From an uncultured Lachnospiraceae bacterium (lineage in GTDB: Bacteria; Bacillota; Clostridia; Lachnospirales; Lachnospiraceae): a DNA stretch of 48,727 nucleotides. Within the stretch, counting starts at the first letter, position 1, and the number at the start of each line of letters is the position of its first letter. The DNA is taken from NCBI GenBank assembly GCA_947165275.1, contig CAMUZQ010000010.1:1-48727 (forward strand). Direction: 5' to 3'. Both the position numbers and the translations under genes were made by a program. The notes below the pieces were generated by a model, which worked only from the letters and a program-made list of their open reading frames with translations, made no database searches and had not been told where the DNA came from. This document shows positions 32,193 through 40,645 of this stretch, one piece after another.

Positions 32193-33401
32193 TTATTCCT
32201 GATAATCAACTGTAATGGCTGAAACCTCAGGAGTTACCGATACATCAGAGCTGTTGTCCACAACGATCGTCCCGTCCTGAAGCTGTCCGAACAGATTGTC
32301 ATACTGGATCTGGGTAAAGCCTGTGAACTGGCTGCTCTCCATCGGGAGTCCCACGCAGTCCTCAGCAGCTCCCAAAGTTGTCTCCTTGCCTGCATAGGCA
32401 TCCGAGAATTTCCAGTCATTTGCCTTTGCATCATTAAGTGTGACTATAACCGAATTTGACAATGCCTTCATTGCCGAGGTTATGACACACGGGCTGAGAT
32501 TGGACTGATCGACGTCAACACCGATCACCTTGCCGTCATTAGCCTGTGCCGCCGCGATACAGGAGTTACAGATGGAACCGCCGCAGGCAAATACAACCTC
32601 TGTACCCTCTGAATACCAGCTGTCCATCCTTGTCTTTATATCGTCTGATGCCACAAATGAATCTGAATACCAGTACCTGATATGCACACCGGAGATCCCG
32701 GAATCCTTTGCTGCCTGCTCAGCCCCCTGTACAAAGCCATAGCCATAGCGTATGACCGGCGGAACCGCCACACCCCCAAGGAATCCGAGCTCCTTATAGC
32801 CGTCGGCTACAGCCGCATAGCCCGCAAGATATCCGGCCTGCTCCTCCCTGTAGGTAATAAGCGCAGTATTCCTTTCAGGCTTTGAAACATCCTCCGATGA
32901 AACATCCAGGGCAAGGAATGTTACCTCCGGGTATTTTTTCTGGGCCTCCGTAAGAGATGGTGCAAAAAGATAACCTGCCATCACCACAACCCTGGCTCCG
33001 TCCTTCACTGCATTATCCATCTGCTCCATACGGGCTTCCAGAGAATCCTCTGCAGGCTTGTAATAATTCGCGACAAGTCCGTTATCCTGACAGAACTGCT
33101 GCACACCTGTCCAGGTGTACTGATTGAATGAATGATCGTCAATACTTTCTATATCAGTGATAAAGGCCACATCAGTTATGCTCCCGGCTGATGCTGCATC
33201 CTCTGTCTCCTCTGCAGCATCAGCTGCCGTATCTGCCGATGTACTGTCAGCCGCTGTTTCTGCTGCTTCCGTGCCCTGTGCTTCCCCGGCATCCTCTTCA
33301 GCTGATCCTGAGGCTTCCTGATTCCCCGCCGGTGTCCCGCAGGCTGCAAGCGAAAAGACCATTGAAGCAACAAGCAATACTGCCATAAGCTTATTTCTCA
33401 T
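32193..33401 (-). CDS. BMP-family substrate-binding lipoprotein (nucleoside-binding type)
   Basis: 402 residues from the ATG at 33401, seven bases after GAGGAGG. A signal peptide ends in the lipobox LAAC (lipidated Cys21). Residues 25-80 are a low-complexity linker of Ala, Glu, Ser, Asp and Thr. The BMP/PnrA-like domain follows: VAFITDIESIDDHSFNQYTW, RVVVMAGYLFAPSL, GFLGGVAVPPVIRYGYGFVQ, EVVFACGGSICNS and GVDVDQSNLSP. Such proteins bind purine nucleosides or autoinducer-like ligands at the cell surface for an ABC importer. Neither the ATPase nor the permeases of such an importer are adjacent, so it either works with a distant transporter or is a sensor. Confidence 0.9.
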   Translation of the reverse strand: MRNKLMAVLLVASMVFSLAACGTPAGNQEASGSAEEDAGEAQGTEAAETAADSTSADTAADAAEETEDAASAGSITDVAFITDIESIDDHSFNQYTWTGVQQFCQDNGLVANYYKPAEDSLEARMEQMDNAVKDGARVVVMAGYLFAPSLTEAQKKYPEVTFLALDVSSEDVSKPERNTALITYREEQAGYLAGYAAVADGYKELGFLGGVAVPPVIRYGYGFVQGAEQAAKDSGISGVHIRYWYSDSFVASDDIKTRMDSWYSEGTEVVFACGGSICNSCIAAAQANDGKVIGVDVDQSNLSPCVITSAMKALSNSVIVTLNDAKANDWKFSDAYAGKETTLGAAEDCVGLPMESSQFTGFTQIQYDNLFGQLQDGTIVVDNSSDVSVTPEVSAITVDYQE

Positions 33402-33428
33402 CGTTTTCCTCCTCAAAATGCATTACGG

Positions 33429-34994
33429 TCATTCCCCGTCCGGATAGAAAAGCTCATTAATAAAGCGTACTCTCGTCTCCAGAGACTGCTTGAGTACAGT
33501 GCTGTCCTTTGCCATATCATAGGCATGGACCGTCCCCTTTGTCTCATTCAGGACGACCTCGCAATGATCCTTTGAAAGGCGGTCGGCGTACAGGACCCCG
33601 TCATCGTGCAGGCAGTCAAATTCAGCTGTCTCCACATAAGTCGGAGGCATCCCCTCAAGAGATTCGGCCTCTACAGGCGATCCGTTTTTGGAGGAGGACT
33701 CCATAAATCTGGAACTGCAAAGCTTATAATATTCCAGCACAGCCCTGGAATTGATCACAGGCACATCGGTATACCTCTTCATCGATCTGCTGTTAAGGCG
33801 CGAATCAAGACTCGGGTAAAGAAGGACCTGTCCCGCGGGCATGGGCATCCCCTTGCTCTTCAATACAAGACAGAGCGTAGCGCACATTGTCCCGCCTGCG
33901 CTGTCTCCCATAACAATGATCCTGGAAGGATCGATAAGCAGATCGCCGGCATTCTCCAGAAGATAACGGTATATCTTAAATGCCTCTCTGTATTGTATGG
34001 GGGGCTTGAAATCCGGAGCCAGATCATAATTTGGCAAAAAGACCCTGCTGTCCGTATGCTCCGACACATATCTTGCAAGACGGTAATGATACGGAAAAGC
34101 AGGAAAAACCAGCGCTCCACCGTGAAGCAGAAGCACAGCGGGAAGCAACTCATGTTCTTTTCCCTTAGGATCATAGACCAGACAGTCCAGCCTGTTTTTG
34201 GGAGATTCGTCACAGGGTATCCTGATCTTTTTCACTGTAAGCGCTTCATCACTTTTTTCTTTTTTCATCAGTCCGCCGTAAAGCAGCTGTATCATCCTCA
34301 CCTGTATACGGGATGTTGCTACCGGGATCTTTTTAAGCTCCTCGAGCTCCGGATCGATATCCCATTCGCCCTGATGCTCAGGGATATCCTCAACCTGCTT
34401 TGCGACTACAAGCTCCATATGATCCCTGAAGATATATATATTGATATCATCAGCAAGGTTGGCTATTATGGATCTGCCTATCTCCGCCCAGTCCCTGTCA
34501 TTTCCGGGCTCCTCCTGTCTGTCAAAAGTCGCGAAGCCGTAGTTTTGCAGAGACCAGACATATTCCTCCTCTTCAGGATCGCTTTTTCCGTCATCTATTT
34601 CACCGGCTTCAACCCTTTTGATGCCCATTTCCTCAAAAAGCTTCTCACCCTTTTCGGATTCATCATAATACCTGCTCGAGAGGATAGCCCTTATCTTTCC
34701 TGATACCTCCCTGGTCTCGACATCACCGTTCACGATCTCCTGAAGGCGCCCTCTTTTGTCGGAATCCATGCGGGTTTCCGAATGTATTCTCAACTCAAAC
34801 TGCCCGTTCTCTATCTCTGCCGACAGCTCACCCTCGAACTCATCGCTTATGTTTTTAAGCATCTCCATGGTCTCTTCGGCAAGCATGCGGATCTGAGTCT
34901 GCATCTTTTCATCAAGGCCCTTCGCGATAGCTATCCTTTCCGTTTCCTCAAGGACCTCACTGAAACCTTTTCCATGATTATCGATATTGATCAT
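33429..34994 (-). CDS. Fusion: N-terminal histidine-kinase-like ATPase-type domain plus HSL-family esterase
   Basis: 521 residues. The C-terminal half (about 255-521) is a hormone-sensitive-lipase-type alpha/beta hydrolase: LLLHGGALVFPAF (oxyanion hole), IVMGDSAGGTMCA (nucleophile Ser about 365), ETAEFDCLHDDG (Asp) and KGTVHAYDMA (His about 490). The first 200 residues do not belong to that family. They resemble short Lachnospiraceae proteins annotated as ATP-binding: QIRMLAEETMEMLK near residue 35, ENGQFELRIHSETRMD, and SIIANLADDINIYIFRDHMEL near 175. The helix with Glu pairs is placed like the N-box of RsbW-like ATPases, though no G-box was found. A soluble protein. It follows the membrane fusion gene by 30 bases. 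How the halves cooperate is unknown. Confidence 0.75.
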   Translation of the reverse strand: MINIDNHGKGFSEVLEETERIAIAKGLDEKMQTQIRMLAEETMEMLKNISDEFEGELSAEIENGQFELRIHSETRMDSDKRGRLQEIVNGDVETREVSGKIRAILSSRYYDESEKGEKLFEEMGIKRVEAGEIDDGKSDPEEEEYVWSLQNYGFATFDRQEEPGNDRDWAEIGRSIIANLADDINIYIFRDHMELVVAKQVEDIPEHQGEWDIDPELEELKKIPVATSRIQVRMIQLLYGGLMKKEKSDEALTVKKIRIPCDESPKNRLDCLVYDPKGKEHELLPAVLLLHGGALVFPAFPYHYRLARYVSEHTDSRVFLPNYDLAPDFKPPIQYREAFKIYRYLLENAGDLLIDPSRIIVMGDSAGGTMCATLCLVLKSKGMPMPAGQVLLYPSLDSRLNSRSMKRYTDVPVINSRAVLEYYKLCSSRFMESSSKNGSPVEAESLEGMPPTYVETAEFDCLHDDGVLYADRLSKDHCEVVLNETKGTVHAYDMAKDSTVLKQSLETRVRFINELFYPDGE

Positions 34995-35024
34995 TTTTCT
35001 TCTCCACTCAAAAATTGTAAAAGC

Positions 35025-36557
35025 TTATACTCCGGATTCTTCAGAGACCATCTCCTCTTCGACCTCTTCGCCCAGATTGGCCTCGGCAGCCGCATCCTCC
35101 ACCACATGAGTGCCTTCATCGATCCCCTCTACCTGAGTATATTCGTTGTCCTTTATCCCGATGGATACATATTTCTTTTCCACGGTGCCGTCTTTTATGA
35201 CATACAGATATGACCCGTCATCATCAGTATAAATGCACTCTGTGGGAACACGCAGAACTCCGTCTGCAGCCTCAAGCTCCAGTGTGACGTCGGCATCAAG
35301 CCCGACGATCATATCCTCATCAGTATCTATCAGGATCTCGATACTTGCCTTTGCCTTACCGGAAGCATCATTCTCAGCAGCCTGGTTGATCTTTGAAACC
35401 TTTCCTGTATAACTCTGATTACCTATCCTGATATCAGCTGTCTGTCCTTCTTTTACCGAAGCGATATCATATTTCGAGACCATCATCCTTACCTTGTAGC
35501 TTTTATCTGACTGCATCTCAAAAATGGGAACACCCTTTTCCACATTTGCGCCTATATCTACAAGACACTTGGTTATGATACCGTCTGAAGGCGCCACAGT
35601 GCCGCTCTCAGCCCTCGCAAGTTCCTTCTCCGCCTTTGAAAGCGTAAGCTTGCTGCGCTCGACCTGATGCTCATCCGCCACTATCTCCTTATATGCGGTG
35701 AGCATTGACTGTGCAGTATCTCTTTCGGTCCTCGCATCAGACCACATCCTGGTAACCGTATCAAGATTGTTTCTGTATACGGAATACTTCTTGTATGTTT
35801 CGGGATCCATCCCTTCCTGCGGAAGGCAGAGGCTCGCTCTCTGAGCATCGGATATATCCTCATTCAGATGCTTGATGTCATTCTGCTTGCTCTTTGCTCT
35901 GTCCGTCAGCTCATCGATCCTCTTATCGGTCTTTTCGGTCTCCTCCTCAGTCTGATCTTCGTCCTGTTTCAGCTCTATCGCCTTAAGGTCAGCCTCGATC
36001 TTTGCCAGATCAGCCTGTTTTTCGGATATTTCTTCCTGCTTTTTATATATCTCGCTCTGATACTGCTTCTGCTGCTCTTTGATCTGATAGGTCTTTTCAT
36101 GATCACTTATATCCAGTGAAAGAATGTTGACCTCAAGCAGCGCATATACGCTTTTGCATTCCTCTATCTGCTTTATTGCATCATTATATTTTTTCTGATA
36201 CTTTGCCCTGGTTCCTGAAGCCGCATCCAGTATCTTTTCGCTGTATTCCACATCAGTCGCGGCAAGATTGACATCATCCTGCTGACGCTCTCCGGCATAG
36301 CCTATAAGAAGATCTCCGGCCTTGACTCTTTCACCGGATTCCACATATCTTTCATCGATCACGCCGGCTACATCCGAATATATAGTAACCTTCCTGTCTC
36401 CCTCGATCTTGCCCGTTCCGGAAAGAACCGGGGTTACGCTTCCCTTCTCCGCAGTGACGACCTGCAGTGTATTCGGGGAAAGGTAATAATACAGACCCGC
36501 CCCTGCAGCCGCCAGTAATAAAAGAATGATGATCAACGTTTTTACAATTTTCTTCAT
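35025..36557 (-). CDS. Membrane fusion protein (HlyD/MacA-like adaptor)
   Basis: 510 residues. An N-terminal membrane anchor (about 4-26) is followed by a biotinyl-lipoyl-like half (VLSGTGKIEG, GERVKAGDLLIGY), a long coiled coil (about 85-300, rich in Glu, Lys and Gln), the second half of the hairpin domain (GIITKCLVDIGANVEKG), and beta-barrel segments (MVSKYDIASVKEGQTADIRIG, ILRV-type VLRVPTECIY). In Gram-positive bacteria such proteins pair with MacB-like ABC exporters. The ABC ATPase is encoded upstream across a 149-base gap, but no FtsX/MacB permease is present between or beside them. AAGGAG precedes the ATG. Confidence 0.9.
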   Translation of the reverse strand: MKKIVKTLIIILLLLAAAGAGLYYYLSPNTLQVVTAEKGSVTPVLSGTGKIEGDRKVTIYSDVAGVIDERYVESGERVKAGDLLIGYAGERQQDDVNLAATDVEYSEKILDAASGTRAKYQKKYNDAIKQIEECKSVYALLEVNILSLDISDHEKTYQIKEQQKQYQSEIYKKQEEISEKQADLAKIEADLKAIELKQDEDQTEEETEKTDKRIDELTDRAKSKQNDIKHLNEDISDAQRASLCLPQEGMDPETYKKYSVYRNNLDTVTRMWSDARTERDTAQSMLTAYKEIVADEHQVERSKLTLSKAEKELARAESGTVAPSDGIITKCLVDIGANVEKGVPIFEMQSDKSYKVRMMVSKYDIASVKEGQTADIRIGNQSYTGKVSKINQAAENDASGKAKASIEILIDTDEDMIVGLDADVTLELEAADGVLRVPTECIYTDDDGSYLYVIKDGTVEKKYVSIGIKDNEYTQVEGIDEGTHVVEDAAAEANLGEEVEEEMVSEESGV

Positions 36558-36706
36558 TTACTCCACTCCTTTTAGTGCCTCATCCATGCTACCGGGTCAA
36601 AGGCTTTTATCATGAACATTGCAAAAAAAAACACATCACAAAAACAGCAGGAAACTGAACAGAATTCTGTTTAAGGTCTCCGTCCGGGATCCCCTGTCAT
36701 CAGATC

Positions 36707-37624
36707 CTACCAGTTAAGATCCTCAGCACTCAAAGGATTTTCATTCTCGATAACCTCAACCACCGTTCCGTTCTTGACCATCACCACCTTGTCGGCGATA
36801 TCTGCAAAAAGAGCATTGTGTGTGACCATAACGACTGTCTTGTGATGTACCCGGCTCTGGTCCTGAAGTATCTGCAAAACCTCCTTGCCGGTATTTGTAT
36901 CCAGAGCTCCGGTAGGCTCATCGCAGAGCAGTAGTCTGGGCATCTTTGCTATAGCCCTGGCTATTGAGATACGCTGCTGCTGTCCTCCTGACATCTGTGA
37001 AGGGAAATTATCCTTCCTGTCAGCCAGACCTACCATTTCAAGAGCCTTAAGCGGATCCATGATCTTCACTCCCAGATCCTGCATAAGATCGACATTCTCG
37101 ATAGCGGTAAGTGTAGGAACGAGATTATAGAACTGAAAGACGATCCCTACATCCACTGCCCTGAACTTCCCGAGTCTGTTATCATCAAAGGAGGTGATAT
37201 CCTCCCCGCCGAAGTAAATCTTTCCGCTTGTAGCACCGTCAAGACCTCCAAGCAGGTTCAGCAGGGTACTCTTGCCTGCTCCGCTGGGTCCGAGGATAAC
37301 TACGAGCTCACCTTCCATTATAGTCAGGTTGACATTATGAAGAGCCTCATATACGATCTGTCCTGTCCTGTAGATCTTTCCTACATTCTCAAATCTGATC
37401 AGGGCCTCCTGCCCGGCTTCAGAGCTGTCTCCTGAAGGGCTCCCGGCGGATTTCTTTTTATCCCGTGCCTCCTTCCGGGTTTCTTTCTGAGCCTCTGTAT
37501 TTCCCCTTTCAGGATTCTCTTTCCGGGTCTCTTTCTGATCCTTGTCAGAAGTCTCTTTCTGAGTCTCCGTCTGATCCTCTTTTGAATTTTTCTTTACTTC
37601 TTCACTCTTATCGATGGTTTTCAT
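36707..37624 (-). CDS. ABC transporter ATP-binding protein (MacB/LolD type) with charged N-terminal extension
   Basis: 305 residues. The first 73 residues are an unusual Lys/Glu/Gln/Asp-rich extension with near-repeats (QKET, KETRKE). The ATPase domain follows: Walker A LGPSGAGKSTLLN (about 111-123), Q-loop in GIVFQFYNLVPTLTAIEN, signature QMSGGQQQRISIARA, Walker B RLLLCDEPTGALD, and the switch His in VMVTHNA. The GALD and FQFYNLVPTLTA segments are typical of MacB/LolD ATPases that drive mechanotransmission with FtsX-type permeases. No permease gene is present. Its promoter is close to consensus and places the transcript start only about four bases before the ATG, with no ribosome binding site. 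Confidence 0.93.
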   Translation of the reverse strand: MKTIDKSEEVKKNSKEDQTETQKETSDKDQKETRKENPERGNTEAQKETRKEARDKKKSAGSPSGDSSEAGQEALIRFENVGKIYRTGQIVYEALHNVNLTIMEGELVVILGPSGAGKSTLLNLLGGLDGATSGKIYFGGEDITSFDDNRLGKFRAVDVGIVFQFYNLVPTLTAIENVDLMQDLGVKIMDPLKALEMVGLADRKDNFPSQMSGGQQQRISIARAIAKMPRLLLCDEPTGALDTNTGKEVLQILQDQSRVHHKTVVMVTHNALFADIADKVVMVKNGTVVEVIENENPLSAEDLNW

Positions 37625-37634
37625 AACACGCTGT

Positions 37635-37663
37635 ATTATAAAGCAACTCCGGCATTATGTAAA
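37635..37663 (-). promoter_or_regulatory. Near-consensus promoter of the ABC ATPase gene
   Basis: On the minus strand TTTACA (37658-37663) and TATAAT (37635-37640) are 17 bases apart. Ten bases separate the -10 box from the ATG at 37624, so the leader would be about three or four bases. Confidence 0.6.
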
Positions 37664-37692
37664 TTGCTTTTTTTACTTTAGATTTGGGACGG

Positions 37693-38319
37693 TCATTCAT
37701 CCATACAGCTGCATTTACTGTAAAACCCCTCATCCAGAATATCCTGCACAGATTTGGAGCCGTCAAAAACCACTATGGTATCATATCCCAGCTCACTGAA
37801 ATGAGAGCCGCCGACCTTATGCAGCAGATTATTCTCAGACTCTCCCACGAATTCACCGAATATGGCATGATCCGGATATATCTCCCTCAATCCGTCGATA
37901 ACCTCGGGATTGGAATAAAGCGCCTCATTGACCGCATCCGCAAGTATCACACGGCCATCCGGTATCCCGCTGCCGCCCCCCGTCTCACCGGAAGGCTCCG
38001 ATTCCTCGCCAAGCACCTCACCGCCTGAAACAGTACCGCCATGCTCTGCTTCTTCAGTCCCGGCCTCCTCTGATGAAGCTTCCGTCACCTCTTCAGAAGC
38101 TTCCTCCGCCGTTTTCGAAGTCATGGCCGTCAGAGCGCTCTTTGCAGGCGTCGTATCACCCACGGCTCCCTCAGATACACTCCCTCCCGCTGCTGCGACT
38201 CCTGCTGCGTAGCCGGCCTCATAGCCCCTGTCATAGGGCGGCTTGTAGCCGCCGCAGCCGCAGAGCAGCACGGATACCAGAAATACTGTTATTAAAATCA
38301 GGTTTGATCTCTTATCCAT
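37693..38319 (-). CDS. Predicted lipoprotein with low-complexity linker
   Basis: 208 residues. The signal peptide ends LLCGC, with Cys22 as the likely lipidated residue. A Gly/Tyr/Ala stretch (YDRGYEAGYAAGVAAAGG) is followed by a linker of some 70 residues rich in Ser, Glu, Thr and Gly, then a C-terminal domain (about 120-208) with VILADAVNEALYSNPEVIDG, NLLHKVGGSHFSELGYDTIVVF. I do not recognise that domain. It lies downstream of the EAL gene on the same strand but has its own candidate promoter overlapping the last codons of that gene. The transcript from that promoter would start two or three bases before the ATG; no ribosome binding site is seen. Confidence 0.75.
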   Translation of the reverse strand: MDKRSNLILITVFLVSVLLCGCGGYKPPYDRGYEAGYAAGVAAAGGSVSEGAVGDTTPAKSALTAMTSKTAEEASEEVTEASSEEAGTEEAEHGGTVSGGEVLGEESEPSGETGGGSGIPDGRVILADAVNEALYSNPEVIDGLREIYPDHAIFGEFVGESENNLLHKVGGSHFSELGYDTIVVFDGSKSVQDILDEGFYSKCSCMDE

Positions 38320-38328
38320 TAACGCGTA

Positions 38329-38357
38329 ATATTACCACAGAACCAAGCATTTTTCAA
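38329..38357 (-). promoter_or_regulatory. Candidate promoter of the lipoprotein gene
   Basis: On the minus strand TTGAAA (38352-38357) and TAATAT (38329-38334) are 17 bases apart. The -35 box overlaps the stop region of the EAL gene. The -10 box ends nine bases before the ATG at 38319. Confidence 0.4.
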
Positions 38358-40504
38358 AGGATCTGCGTCTTTTTCGACAGTTTGTATGTGCCGTCGTCTA
38401 TCCTGTCTTCAAGCTCTTCAAGAGGCATTGGTCTGCCGAAAAGATACCCCTGAAGCCTTCCGCAGCCTGATCTGCTGAGAAATTCCGCTGTTTCCTCACT
38501 CTCTACACCCTCGGTCAGAGAGAGCATTCCTATATGGTCGGCAAGCTTTATTATGGCATCAAGTATGACCGGTGATTTGCTGTTGGACCCGAAATTGGTA
38601 AGGAACTTCATATCTATCTTAACGACATCAAAATCATAATCCTTAAGGACATTGAAGGAAGAATATCCCGAGCCGAAATCATCAAGCCATATGGTGAAGC
38701 CATCCTCTCTCAGCTTCTGCATTGCCTCCTCCAAAACCCCCAGATTCTCCGTAAGCGCGCTCTCCGTTATCTCCACATGCAGGTAATCCTTCGGTATATC
38801 ATATTTTTCGATGAGCCCCTCCAGAAGCCCCACTGCATCCATCAGCTCAAAATCAAGCCTTGAAAAATTCAGTGAGACCGGGACCACAGTCCTTCCCTCA
38901 TCCATGCATGCCCTCATATCTCTGCAAACCTGCTCGAAAACACATGCATCCAGCTTATGTATCTGTCTGTATTCCTCCAGCACGGGGATGAATTCCCCGG
39001 GAGACAGAAAACCGTAGGTCGGATCCACCCATCTCGCAAGCGCCTCACATCCGCACAGCTCCCTGCTGTCAGACCATACCACCGGCTGATAATACACCTT
39101 TATATAATCCTCATTCACAGCCCGGTCAATATGATTGACTATGTACTGCCTCTTATGGAATCCCCTGTCGACCTCTTCGTTATATTCCATATAGTTATTG
39201 TTGAATTTGTTCTTGATCAGGCTGCAGGCATATCTGGCGCAGTCCGTCGCAATCCTGGGATCGGTATCCCTTGAAGGAGGCCTGTAGGCTCCTGCCTTAA
39301 ACTCCAGATAGACCTCCGATTCATCTCCTTTTACAAGCCTCCTGATGATCTCAGTCTTCTCCTCAGCCTTTCCTGCATCGGTAAATACCACAAAATGATC
39401 ATCGGACTGTCTGGCAACCGGATCATCGGGAAAAACGTCACATATCAAAAGAGCCAGAGCGGTAAGGTATTCATTTCCTGCCTGATAGCCGAACTGGTCA
39501 TTATAGGTCTTGAAATTCTCCACGTTCAGAAACAGAAACACCTTGCCTGTGATATCCGTTCCGGGATCCCTGAGAAGCTTTTCCGTCTCATTATTAAACC
39601 ACAGCATATTATGGATCCCCGTCAGGTCATCCTCCACGGCAACCCTTTCAAGAGTCTTATTAGCCTCTATAAGACTCTCGTCCTTGGCTGCCTCCTGCCG
39701 TCTCTGCTGGTAGATGCTGATGCTCAGCATGACTATCACGATCCAGAAGATAAAATAATTGATCCTGTCACCCTCCAGCACCTTGCCTCCCATTGCCTGA
39801 TCAAGCTCATTAAGGGACGGATACCAGAGCCAGTAGAAATACAGGAAGGAAACACCCAGGATCAGTACAGAAACATACGGTCTCCAGATCAGAAGGCAGG
39901 CTGCAAATACTATCATCGTGACAAAGCAGAGGATCTGACGTCCCCGGCTTACATCATAAATGGATGTCTCTATACCGAAGCCGAGACAGATGACCGCAAA
40001 CAGCACATTCATCGCCTGTCCGTAAATATCATACCGGCTGTCCATTTTGGAAAACTTCAGTTCATAAATATGATACATAAGTGCCATGGCAAAAAGTATG
40101 ATATGGTATTTTATCCCCCAGATAAGGGAAGAAGCAGGCATGCCTGCCGCATTTACGTACAGCTTCCGTATGATCATGACAAGATCCAGGATCAGGACAG
40201 CCATTGCCAGGATGCGTCCGAAGGTCCTGCTCTTATAATAACCGATGTATCTGACTGAGAATACAAACAGGATGAGAGCAGAGCAGAAAAATATCAGATA
40301 ATTGGTCTCGCCGTCGAAATATTCTGAAAAAGACAGCCCGGGCCGCTTCAGCACATACCTGATGATCATCCACAGCTCAAGTATCTGTACAATAAATGAC
40401 ATATAGACAGCAGTACGGATATTGGTCTCATTAAGGTACCTGTGCAGATATCCTGTATGCCTCTTAAATCCCAGTTCTTCTGTCAGCCAGCCGATAAACC
40501 TCAT
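38354..40504 (-). CDS. Membrane-bound c-di-GMP phosphodiesterase (EAL) with inactive GGDEF
   Basis: 716 residues. The first 270 residues hold about eight hydrophobic segments, a membrane sensor region. A GGDEF-like domain follows (about 290-430) but its signature reads SDDHF, so it should not synthesise c-di-GMP. The EAL domain (about 445-700) keeps the catalytic set: GCEALARW, VSLNFSRLDFE, HVEITESAL, LDDFGSGYSSFNVLK, VVKIDMKFL and LQGYLFGRPM. It should therefore hydrolyse c-di-GMP at the inner face of the membrane. It is transcribed divergently from the WYL regulator, from promoters that occupy the same 30 bases. AGAGAAGAG lies four bases before the ATG. Confidence 0.93.
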   Translation of the reverse strand: MRFIGWLTEELGFKRHTGYLHRYLNETNIRTAVYMSFIVQILELWMIIRYVLKRPGLSFSEYFDGETNYLIFFCSALILFVFSVRYIGYYKSRTFGRILAMAVLILDLVMIIRKLYVNAAGMPASSLIWGIKYHIILFAMALMYHIYELKFSKMDSRYDIYGQAMNVLFAVICLGFGIETSIYDVSRGRQILCFVTMIVFAACLLIWRPYVSVLILGVSFLYFYWLWYPSLNELDQAMGGKVLEGDRINYFIFWIVIVMLSISIYQQRRQEAAKDESLIEANKTLERVAVEDDLTGIHNMLWFNNETEKLLRDPGTDITGKVFLFLNVENFKTYNDQFGYQAGNEYLTALALLICDVFPDDPVARQSDDHFVVFTDAGKAEEKTEIIRRLVKGDESEVYLEFKAGAYRPPSRDTDPRIATDCARYACSLIKNKFNNNYMEYNEEVDRGFHKRQYIVNHIDRAVNEDYIKVYYQPVVWSDSRELCGCEALARWVDPTYGFLSPGEFIPVLEEYRQIHKLDACVFEQVCRDMRACMDEGRTVVPVSLNFSRLDFELMDAVGLLEGLIEKYDIPKDYLHVEITESALTENLGVLEEAMQKLREDGFTIWLDDFGSGYSSFNVLKDYDFDVVKIDMKFLTNFGSNSKSPVILDAIIKLADHIGMLSLTEGVESEETAEFLSRSGCGRLQGYLFGRPMPLEELEDRIDDGTYKLSKKTQIL

Positions 40505-40547
40505 AATACTCTTCTCTGATCCCTGCCGAATTGATGTCGATTTTTTT

Positions 40548-40577
40548 ATTGTAAATCTTTTCAGTACAGATTACAAT
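40548..40577. promoter_or_regulatory. Superimposed divergent promoters of the EAL and WYL genes
   Basis: Plus strand: TTGTAA (40549-40554), 17 bases, TACAAT (40572-40577), driving the WYL gene. Minus strand: TTGTAA (40571-40576), 17 bases, TACAAT (40548-40553), driving the EAL gene. Each -35 box overlaps the other strand's -10 box. The right end is the perfect palindrome TTACAATTGTAA (40571-40582), flanked by GTACA and TGTAC, which could also be an operator. Confidence 0.6.
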
Positions 40578-40645
40578 TGTAAACATGTACGCGGCTGCTC
40601 GCATGTTAAGCCGGATATTTTATTGAAAGGACGGTGGATATCCAC

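Noticed and set aside
33606-34703. Long open frame on the plus strand opposite the esterase fusion gene
   Set aside because: It has no recognisable domains and lies entirely within a well-supported gene on the other strand; typical antisense shadow.
36658-36671. Palindrome AACAGAATTCTGTT considered as terminator of the ABC ATPase gene
   Set aside because: The T-run lies about 25 bases further on, too far for an intrinsic terminator; kept only as an observation.
36558-36706. Possible remnant of an ABC permease between ATPase and fusion-protein genes
   Set aside because: Translations on the minus strand show only a short hydrophobic run broken by stops; nothing matches FtsX-type permeases.
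39395-40258. Long open frame on the plus strand opposite the EAL gene
   Set aside because: No domains or ribosome binding site; explained by the composition of the real gene on the minus strand.
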